A stretch of 18,883 bases of DNA from Phycisphaerales bacterium (GTDB lineage Bacteria; Planctomycetota; Phycisphaerae; Tepidisphaerales; Tepidisphaeraceae). The translations under genes were made by a program, and so were the position numbers. The stretch is from contig JAQGHH010000559.1 in assembly GCA_028288945.1 (NCBI GenBank), positions 1 through 18,883 of the forward strand, in the 5' to 3' direction. Below the pieces are notes generated by a model. It saw only the letters and a list, made by a program, of their open reading frames with translations. It ran no database searches and was not told the origin of the DNA. Below are positions 14,244 through 18,883 of this stretch, in pieces; positions within the stretch are counted from its first letter, which is position 1; each line of letters begins with the position of its first letter.

Positions 14244-14765
14244 TTAATCCTTCTCTTTCGCGTCGGGTTTGTCGCCATCCTTCAACGGCTTCTCGATTTC
14301 ATCGGCGATCAGCTTGCCGTCGAGGGCCACCTTGATGGCGTGGATCTCTTTCCCGACTTTCACATCCACTTCGTAAAAGTGTTTATCTCCCGCGGTCGCC
14401 ATGGCCGCCTCGTCGATCTTGCCGTGGGGCTGCGCCTTCTTGACGGTCGCCAGCACGGCCGCCGGGAGCTTGGCCACGTCCACGTCGGCTTCCTCCTGAA
14501 CGAGTTCGCCCGCCTCGCTGATGATGTAGGCATGATCGACCCCGTCGGCCTTGAACCCCACCTCGTACACGATTTTTCCGCCGATGCTTTCCTTGCCGAA
14601 CTCTTCGAGCTTCTTATCCCCCAGCGCCTTCTTGGCCGCGGCCTGCACCGCCGCCGGGGCCTTCGCCAGGGCGGCGTTATCTTTATCACCGCCCAGGGCG
14701 ATCGAACCAGTCGCCAATGCCAGCGCAAGGCTGGCCGACGCAATGTTCATGCGTAAGAATTTCAT
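14244..14765 (-). CDS. Secreted protein with two PepSY-like repeats
   Basis: 173 residues from ATG 14765, chosen because AGAAGGA (14771-14777) is five bases upstream and a signal peptide ('MNIASASLALALATGSIALG', 6-25) starts there. Two similar halves follow. One is 'AAVQAAAKKALGDKKLEEFG' with 'IVYEVGFKADGVDHAYIISE' (37-84); the other is 'PAAVLATVKKAQPHGKIDEA' with 'HFYEVDVKVGKEIHAIKVAL' (101-148). Helix followed by a Y-E-V strand and a D/A-x-I strand is the PepSY-like (periplasmic, BLIP-like) pattern. The tail is Lys/Asp rich. PepSY-like proteins are generally periplasmic, with inhibitory or binding roles. It lies 128 bases downstream of the catalase gene on the same strand and could be co-transcribed with it. 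Confidence 0.85.
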   Translation of the reverse strand: MKFLRMNIASASLALALATGSIALGGDKDNAALAKAPAAVQAAAKKALGDKKLEEFGKESIGGKIVYEVGFKADGVDHAYIISEAGELVQEEADVDVAKLPAAVLATVKKAQPHGKIDEAAMATAGDKHFYEVDVKVGKEIHAIKVALDGKLIADEIEKPLKDGDKPDAKEKD

Positions 14766-14893
14766 GACGATCCTTCTGTGAATCCGCGGCCGCCGTCCGG
14801 TGCGGACAACCCGAAACCCTCCGCCACGGAAAGCCCGGGAGCGACCCAACGCCCGGCAGTTTACGGGCGGCAAGATGACAGGAAGATGAACGC

Positions 14894-17044
14894 TCACAGC
14901 ATCTGTCGCTCGAAGAATCGGTGCCTGCCGATCGCGTTTATAAACGCCTTGGCGAACGCGCCGAACTCGCGGCCGCCGGCCGTGACCACGCCCTGCTCGC
15001 TCGATAACCGCGACGTCTCCGGCGGCACTTTCACCTTGGCCGCGGTCAGCAGTTGCGTCCCCTCGCCAAACGCGGCCACCGGCTTGGCGTGCATGTACGC
15101 CTCCTCGACAAATTGCACGGCCATGGGCGACGCCAGCAGCGCCTCGACACTCTCCGCGCCACCGGGGACAAAGACCGCGTCGTAGATGACGGACGCGGCG
15201 TTGGGCGCGGCCCGTTCCACCGCCAGATCCTTCCCTGCCGCGGTCTTCACCGTCCCGGCAAAACGGGCGATCACCTCGCTGAGCGCGCCCTCGGCCGCCA
15301 GGGCGGCCTTAAGGTCCGCCGCCTGCTTTCCGTCCACGCCGTCCGCCGTCAATATCGCGACCTTGCGACCCTTGATCCCGCTCACCACTTTGTCCATGCT
15401 CAGCGCCGCCGAGGCCTTCAGCGCGCCCTTCTTCGGCTTGGGCGGGGGTTCGGCGGCTTCGGGGGTGATCCCCTTGGGATCGCGGCGGGCGACCGCGATG
15501 CCGATGTTCATGCCCACCTTTTCCGCCAGCTCGTCGGCGACGTTGGCGAGCAGCTCGTTAAGCACGCGCTCGCGCACGGTCTGGGTCTCGACCATGTTCA
15601 GCTCGAAGCTGAACGCCGCGGCAATGTGTTCTTTTTCCCAGTCGGACATCGAATTCCAGAAGAGCGTCGCCTGGCTGAAATGGTCGCCGAAGCTGGGGCT
15701 GCGCTGGCGGACCTTCGCGCCGTCCATGCGCTCGGCGAAGCTGGAGAAGGCGGCCAACCCTTCGGGCGTTTGCGCCGGGCACCCGCCGCCCAGTGAGTTG
15801 GGGAAGTACGCGACGCGCCCCTTATGAACGAGCTGCTGGCTCTCGGCGTCGCGCTGGTTGTTGGAGAACGGACAGGTCGGGCGGTTGATCGGGAGCTGCG
15901 CGAAGTTCGGGCCGACGCGCTTGATCTGCGTATCGATGTAAGAGAACAGCCGGCCCTGCAACAGCGGATCATTGCTGAAGTCGATCCCCGGCACGATGTG
16001 CCCGGGATGGAACGCCACCTGCTCGGTCTCGGCAATGTAATTGTCCGGGTTACGGTTTAGCACTAGTATGCCCACGCGGCGGACGGGCACGAGCTCCTCC
16101 GGGATGATCTTGGTCGGGTCGAGCAGGTCGAAGTCGAACTTGTGCTCGTCCCGCTCCTCGACGATCTGCAATCCCAGCTCCCACTCCGGGAAGTCGCCGC
16201 GTTCGATCGACTCCCACAGGTCACGCCGCTGAAAATCCGCATCCTTGCCCGCAATCTTCTGCGACTCATCCCACACCAGCGAATGCACGCCTTTCACCGG
16301 CTTCCAATGGAACTTGACGAACCGGCTCTTCCCCTTGGCGTTGATCAGCCGGAACGTGTGAATGCCGAAGCCTTCCATCGTGGCGAAGCTCCGCGGGAGC
16401 GCCCGGTCGGACATGACCCACATCAGCATGTGCATGCTCTCGGGGGTCAGCGAGACGAAGTCCCAGAACGTGTCGTGCGCGGAGGCCGCCTGCGGAATTT
16501 CATTGTGCGGCTCAGGCTTCACCGCGTGGATCAGATCGGGGAACTTGATGGCGTCCTGGATAAAGAAGACGGGGATGTTGTTCCCGACAAGATCCCACAC
16601 GCCATCATCGGTGTAGAACTTGACCGCAAACCCGCGCACGTCCCGCGGCGTATCCGCCGACCCCCGCGACCCGGCGACCGTCGAAAACCGCACAAACACC
16701 GGCGTCTGTTTGGACGGGTCCCGGAAAATGGCCGCCTTGCTCAATTCCGTCAGCGGCTCAAACACCTGAAAGTACCCATGCGCCGCCGCCCCGCGGGCGT
16801 GAACGACGCGCTCGGGAATGCGCTCGTGATCGAAGTGAGTGATCTTCTCGCGGAAATGAAAATCCTCCAGCAACGTAGGCCCACGCACGCCGGCCTTGAG
16901 CGAGTTCTGATCGTCGGCAACGCGCAGCCCCTGGTTGGTCGTGAGGTGGTCGCCCGGAACGGCAACGTCGCGGGAAAGGTCCTGAACTTTGGGGTCGCTG
17001 CCGTTGCCATTTGCAGATCGCTTGTCGCGCGGTTTCGATTTCAT
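14894..17044 (-). CDS. katE: Large-subunit heme catalase, HPII/KatE type
   Basis: 716 residues from ATG 17044, preceded by GAAGGA (17052-17057). It converts 2 H2O2 to water and O2. Catalytic His82 is in 'VVHARGAAAHG', Asn155 in 'DLVGNNIPVFFIQDAIKFPD', and the proximal heme ligand Tyr369 in 'GRLFSYIDTQ'. His346 ('EQVAFHPGH') stands at the same spacing from His82 as His392 from His128 in E. coli HPII, where it is cross-linked to the heme Tyr, so this enzyme may hold oxidised heme d. The spacing to Asn and Tyr also matches HPII exactly. The C-terminal glutamine-amidotransferase/DJ-1-like domain (about 558-705: 'GRKVAILTADGVDGKQ', 'DAVFVPGGAESVEALL', 'PVAAFGEGTQLL') marks the large-subunit clade. 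A longer in-frame start at 17146 lacks a ribosome site. Confidence 0.97.
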   Translation of the reverse strand: MKSKPRDKRSANGNGSDPKVQDLSRDVAVPGDHLTTNQGLRVADDQNSLKAGVRGPTLLEDFHFREKITHFDHERIPERVVHARGAAAHGYFQVFEPLTELSKAAIFRDPSKQTPVFVRFSTVAGSRGSADTPRDVRGFAVKFYTDDGVWDLVGNNIPVFFIQDAIKFPDLIHAVKPEPHNEIPQAASAHDTFWDFVSLTPESMHMLMWVMSDRALPRSFATMEGFGIHTFRLINAKGKSRFVKFHWKPVKGVHSLVWDESQKIAGKDADFQRRDLWESIERGDFPEWELGLQIVEERDEHKFDFDLLDPTKIIPEELVPVRRVGILVLNRNPDNYIAETEQVAFHPGHIVPGIDFSNDPLLQGRLFSYIDTQIKRVGPNFAQLPINRPTCPFSNNQRDAESQQLVHKGRVAYFPNSLGGGCPAQTPEGLAAFSSFAERMDGAKVRQRSPSFGDHFSQATLFWNSMSDWEKEHIAAAFSFELNMVETQTVRERVLNELLANVADELAEKVGMNIGIAVARRDPKGITPEAAEPPPKPKKGALKASAALSMDKVVSGIKGRKVAILTADGVDGKQAADLKAALAAEGALSEVIARFAGTVKTAAGKDLAVERAAPNAASVIYDAVFVPGGAESVEALLASPMAVQFVEEAYMHAKPVAAFGEGTQLLTAAKVKVPPETSRLSSEQGVVTAGGREFGAFAKAFINAIGRHRFFERQML

Positions 17045-17368
17045 GCCTGCATCCTTCGGTTGAGGTTTCCATTGCCGCCTTCGTGCCGGGCGCTCATTGG
17101 GTAGTCTGACCGATTCAGCCAAGCCCGGCGGGGATTCATAGCACACACGATTTACGCCAAAGTCACGTGGCTTACGCTGTCTGTCGCCGAGCGAAATGTA
17201 GGGTGACCGGGCATTGCGCGCCTACGTGAAAAACAGATGGGCTCGGATGGAAATGGATGCACGCCTGCGCCGTCTTGGAACGCGATCGTCCCCCGGCGGT
17301 ATAATGGCGGGTACGAAGTGACATTCTTTGCGTTGGATTCTCATGCTCTTGCCGGAGATTTGATCCGG
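17045..17368. other. Divergent intergenic region between catalase and zinc-ribbon gene
   Basis: 324 bases holding the upstream regions of both genes. A TATAAT box for the rightward gene is listed separately. I see no clear OxyR- or PerR-like operator on the catalase side by eye. An in-frame start at 17237 for the rightward gene would give a 44-residue non-conserved leader and is rejected. Confidence 0.5.
17275..17305 (+). promoter_or_regulatory. Candidate sigma-70 promoter of the zinc-ribbon membrane protein gene
   Basis: A perfect TATAAT (17300-17305) lies in the context GGCGGTATAATGGCGGG, with TTGGAA (17275-17280) as a -35 at a rather long 19-base spacing. A start of transcription near 17312 would leave a leader of about 57 bases before ATG 17369. 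Confidence 0.5.
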
Positions 17369-17875
17369 ATGCGCGGACATCTTTTTACGCTTCTGTCCGT
17401 GTTGTCGTTGCTGGCATGCGTGGTGATGTGCGCACTATGGGTGCGGAGTTACCGCGTGAGCGATTTGGTCGGGTACAAGGTTGATTCCGGCACGATACGA
17501 GGGTTGATGCTCTACCGCGGCAGTATTGGATTCGTATCGATTCAAGAGCCTGCGCGTCGTCCCGGCGAGCGCCGCTACGGATACGCCGGCACTGCCACCC
17601 GCAGATGGGACGAACTCGTTTTATCTCCGAGCGTGACGAATGTGGCCGGATTTCATTACATCAGTATTCCCGGGCGTTTCGGCTTTACGCTCGTGCCGAT
17701 CTGGCTGCCGCTCGCGCTTCTGGCAATTCTCCCGGCCCGGATGGCTCTACGGCATCGCCGCGACCGCGATCGATGCAAAACCGGCGTCTGCCCGCGCTGC
17801 GGCTACGACCTCCGCGCCACGCCCGATCGCTGCCCGGAATGCGGCGAAATAATCCGCCGCGAGTCTGTCGGGTGA
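17369..17875 (+). CDS. Planctomycete two-helix membrane protein with C-terminal zinc ribbon
   Basis: 168 residues from ATG 17369. This start puts a membrane helix ('HLFTLLSVLSLLACVVMCAL', 4-23) at the N-terminus, followed by the family's 'WVRSY' (24-28). An extracytoplasmic region (about 29-107) carries a Y-G-Y-rich stretch and a W at 80. A second helix follows ('PIWLPLALLAILPARMAL', 110-127). The C-terminus is a cytoplasmic zinc ribbon C141-x2-C144-GYDLRATPDR-C155-x2-C158. This architecture is a common planctomycete family with many paralogues and no assigned function. Normally the protein ends soon after the ribbon; here the last codons (RESVG-stop) run into the DUF433 domain encoded on the other strand. 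Upstream is a good TATAAT promoter. Confidence 0.85.
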   Translation: MRGHLFTLLSVLSLLACVVMCALWVRSYRVSDLVGYKVDSGTIRGLMLYRGSIGFVSIQEPARRPGERRYGYAGTATRRWDELVLSPSVTNVAGFHYISIPGRFGFTLVPIWLPLALLAILPARMALRHRRDRDRCKTGVCPRCGYDLRATPDRCPECGEIIRRESVG

Positions 17876-18071
17876 CGTAGGTGATCGCGGCGAGGATGTC
17901 CTCGCGCTCCATAAAAGGGTAGTCGGCGAAGATTTCTTCAAAGGGTGCACCGGCCGTAAGGAGTTCGAGCACGTCGGTTACACGCATGCGTTTGCCGGGT
18001 TCGATCGTGATCCGGGAGAGGAGGTCGGCATCCATCGTTTTGGGTATATCACGCTGGATCGGCTTGGACAT
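17685..18071 (-). CDS. DUF433 domain protein, probably degenerate (internal gap, aberrant C-terminus)
   Basis: 128 residues from ATG 18071 (or 18035; no ribosome site). Residues 18-71 match DUF433: 'DADLLSRITIEPGKR' then 'MRVTDVLELLTAGAPFEEIF' and 'ADYPFMEREDILAAITYV'. DUF433 proteins are about 75-110 residues, act as antitoxin-like or DNA-binding partners, and usually sit before a DUF5615/PIN-like toxin gene. Two oddities follow. The conserved loop 'GG(K/R)PxIRG' expected between GK and MRVTDVLE is missing. After about residue 71 the frame continues as antisense of the facing zinc-ribbon gene, giving an Arg-rich tail with no homology. No toxin gene follows. Most likely a decaying, orphan gene whose 3' end was replaced. 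The domain identification is solid; functionality is doubtful. Confidence 0.6.
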   Translation of the reverse strand: MSKPIQRDIPKTMDADLLSRITIEPGKRMRVTDVLELLTAGAPFEEIFADYPFMEREDILAAITYVTRQTRGGLFRRIPGSDRAWRGGRSRSAGRRRFCIDRGRGDAVEPSGPGELPEARAAARSARA

Positions 18072-18209
18072 GGAATTTGGTTTGCGCACCCCTGCCGGCG
18101 GCAGCCAAAGCGACAAACTCCTCCATGCGCCATTTCGCGCATCACCGAAAGCGCGTGCCCTTCGCGCGCACCAAGCCGGACAGCACAGAATCCGCGGGAA
18201 AAATGCCTC

Positions 18210-18308
18210 AGTGGGACACTTGTTTTAACTTTCATAGCCGCCTTTATCGACATGACTTATATGAATAGTGTCGCTGATTTGCGGTGAAAAATCGTCAAAA
18301 GTGGGACA
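18210..18308. repeat. Pair of AGTGGGACA direct repeats, 90 bases apart (possible IS-end remnant)
   Basis: AGTGGGACA occurs at 18210-18218 and 18300-18308 in the same orientation. Read on the reverse strand they are TGTCCCACT repeats, one followed by TTTGACGATTTTTC. Multiple repeats of part of the terminal sequence are typical of IS21-family ends. No transposase is present, so this would be an end fragment only. Confidence 0.3.
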
Positions 18309-18314
18309 TTCTGA

Positions 18315-18359
18315 GACATCCTTCCGTAAATGAAACTGAGGTAACGATTTACGAATGTC
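18315..18359. repeat. Bulged inverted repeat (GACAT / CGTAAAT ... ATTTACG / ATGTC)
   Basis: Inner arms CGTAAAT (18325-18331) and ATTTACG (18347-18353) are perfect around 15 bases. Outer arms GACAT (18315-18319) and ATGTC (18355-18359) extend the stem to 12 pairs across an asymmetric bulge (5 bases on one side, 1 on the other). Confidence 0.5.
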
Positions 18360-18360
18360 A

Positions 18361-18387
18361 CACCACCTTGCGGGCTGAGACGTGGTG
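18361..18387. repeat. Inverted repeat CACCAC ... GTGGTG
   Basis: Six-base perfect arms (18361-18366 and 18382-18387) around 15 bases, starting two bases after the previous hairpin and with the same loop length. Confidence 0.4.
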
Positions 18388-18449
18388 ATGAATTTGTCGC
18401 CCTTGGCCGGCTTAAACCATCCAATTTATCAAGCCATTGGCGTATTGAT

Positions 18450-18465
18450 CTAATACTTGGATTAG
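18450..18465. repeat. Inverted repeat CTAAT-6-ATTAG
   Basis: Perfect five-base arms in a compact operator-like arrangement. Its right half is part of TTGGATTAG (18457-18465), which recurs at 18566-18574 over the -35 area of the candidate promoter of the surface-protein gene. Confidence 0.3.
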
Positions 18466-18571
18466 CCCGTTCCTCCCGGTTGAGGTCGTAACCTATCTTC
18501 CCGATGCTACTTACTACGCGATACCCCCGCGTGGAGGGGTCTGCGCACCCGTTTGGGCGCTGCGATTGGAT

Positions 18572-18599
18572 TAGACAGACCCGGGCGATGGTGTATGTT
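18572..18599 (+). promoter_or_regulatory. Candidate promoter of the right-hand surface-protein gene
   Basis: TAGACA (18572-18577, five of six with TTGACA) and TATGTT (18594-18599, four of six with TATAAT) are separated by 16 bases. A transcript start near 18606 would give a short leader containing the ribosome site. Confidence 0.3.
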
Positions 18600-18618
18600 T
18601 CGGTTGCTCGCTATACGT

Positions 18619-18625
18619 GAAGGAG
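18619..18625 (+). promoter_or_regulatory. Ribosome binding site deciding the GTG start of the right-hand surface protein
   Basis: GAAGGAG is seven bases before GTG 18633, with an in-frame TGA at 18618-18620 overlapping it. The start must be this GTG or the ATG at 18651, and the spacing favours the GTG. Confidence 0.65.
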
Positions 18626-18632
18626 TCCTGGC

Positions 18633-18883
18633 GTGGACGGAAAAAGCGTGATGTCGGTGCGCAATGTCGTGTCCCTTGGTCGCCTGGTGAATGCGATTCA
18701 GCCAGTCATGGAAAAGCTGGAGGGCCGGCAGCTCATGTCCGGCGATCCACTGGCGTATCAGAACGTCATCCAGACGCTCCCCTATAGCCTGAACTTTAAT
18801 TCGCCGCAGAATGGCGTGTTTGATACCAACGGGCTGGGGACGGGCTTCACCCGGCTCCAGGTCAACAAGCTGGGGACGCAGTA
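18633..18883 (+). CDS. Second LExRQxLS-motif surface protein, 5' part (gene runs off the right edge)
   Basis: 83 codons from GTG 18633 to the window end, with a good ribosome site (18619-18625) and an in-frame stop just before it. Residues 29-36 are 'LEGRQLMS', the same signature as the 'LENRQMLS' of the left-edge protein and a variant of the planctomycete LEPR-x-LLS motif. It lies within about 40 residues of the start, as expected. The following 'LPYSLNFNSPQNGVFDTNGL' and 'GTGFTRLQVNKLG' look like the start of a beta-sandwich (lectin- or discoidin-like) extracellular domain. That assignment is tentative because the domain is cut by the window edge. Probably exported and displayed at the cell surface. 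No membrane segment is visible in the part seen. Confidence 0.75.
   Translation, partial: MDGKSVMSVRNVVSLGRLVNAIQPVMEKLEGRQLMSGDPLAYQNVIQTLPYSLNFNSPQNGVFDTNGLGTGFTRLQVNKLGTQ

Larger units (their letters stand above)
18072..18632. other. Non-coding region with IS-like repeats and stem-loops
   Basis: 561 bases upstream of the right-hand surface-protein gene, less GC-rich than the genes. No open frame has a family match, a ribosome site or codon bias. It contains two AGTGGGACA repeats, three inverted repeats (18315-18359, 18361-18387, 18450-18465), a short ACCCC-8-GGGGT hairpin (18523-18540) and a promoter-like sequence (18572-18599). Confidence 0.55.

Noticed and set aside
13343..14278. 311-residue reverse open frame opposite the zinc-ribbon membrane protein
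   Set aside because: The forward gene has a ribosome site, zinc ribbon and membrane helices; the reverse frame has none.
16142..17104. 320-residue forward open frame opposite the catalase
   Set aside because: Antisense of a fully conserved catalase.
17978..18268. Several 60-90 residue open frames near the DUF433 start
   Set aside because: They are mutually overlapping, have no ribosome sites, and cross the repeat-bearing non-coding DNA.
18523..18564. Hairpins ACCCC-8-GGGGT and GCGCACCC-GTTT-GGGCGC considered as a terminator
   Set aside because: No T-run follows, no gene ends just upstream, and the second stem has a mismatch.
1..18883. tRNA, rRNA, CRISPR arrays, prophage or replication origin
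   Set aside because: No regularly spaced repeats, no tRNA-like T-loop/anticodon arrangements, and no phage structural or replication genes were seen on reading both strands. A tRNAscan/Infernal run would settle the RNA question.

Overview
The window looks like chromosomal DNA of a GC-rich planctomycete, most likely of the Phycisphaerae type. Five things point there. (1) Two truncated surface proteins, one at each edge, carry the planctomycete N-terminal 'LExRQxLS' motif. (2) There is a DUF1501 protein with a Tat signal. (3) A lone pseudopilin has a 'FTLVELLVSIAIL' type N-terminus. (4) Two membrane proteins carry the C-x2-C-(G/D)Y-x-L...CPECG zinc ribbon. (5) There is a VPEP...RRRK (PEP-CTERM) tail. 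No phage, CRISPR array, tRNA or rRNA was seen.

Layout. 1-1005 (-): 5' part of a PA14 + fibronectin-III surface protein, leaving the window on the left. 1006-1674: non-coding. 1675-2097 (+): small protein built from two similar cysteine modules. 2163-3005 (-): sugar-phosphate isomerase/epimerase-like TIM barrel. 3069-3290: heptamer repeat, decayed PEP-CTERM gene tail and its terminator. 3400-4641 (+): SAM methyltransferase. 4558-6018 (-): DUF6065-like/TPR protein that overlaps the methyltransferase tail to tail. 6253-8578 (-): family-2 glycosyltransferase followed by a BshC-like protein. 8846-9613 (+): RluA-type pseudouridine synthase. 9731-10507 (+): pseudopilin. 10590-10763 (-): possible small helical protein. 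10997-12325 (+): DUF1501. 12337-12717 (-): charged coiled-coil protein. 12854-14239 (+): zinc-ribbon membrane protein. 14244-17044 (-): large-subunit catalase (KatE/HPII type) followed by a secreted PepSY-like protein. 17369-17875 (+): second zinc-ribbon membrane protein. 17685-18071 (-): DUF433 gene with an internal gap. 18072-18632: non-coding, with hairpins and IS-like repeats. 18633-18883 (+): 5' part of a second LExRQxLS surface protein.

How the genes fit together. Mostly these are single-gene units of housekeeping and envelope character, not one large operon. Likely functional pairs are glycosyltransferase + BshC-like (co-directional, nearly overlapping), catalase + PepSY-like (co-directional, 128 bp apart), and, more speculatively, the methyltransferase with the TPR protein facing it. 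Surface display is a theme: two LExRQxLS proteins, a PEP-CTERM relic, a pseudopilin and two zinc-ribbon membrane proteins. I did not find a clearly new multi-gene defence or metabolic system. The best leads are the duplicated cysteine-module protein, the methyltransferase/DUF6065-TPR pair, and the decaying structured region at 17.7-18.5 kb.
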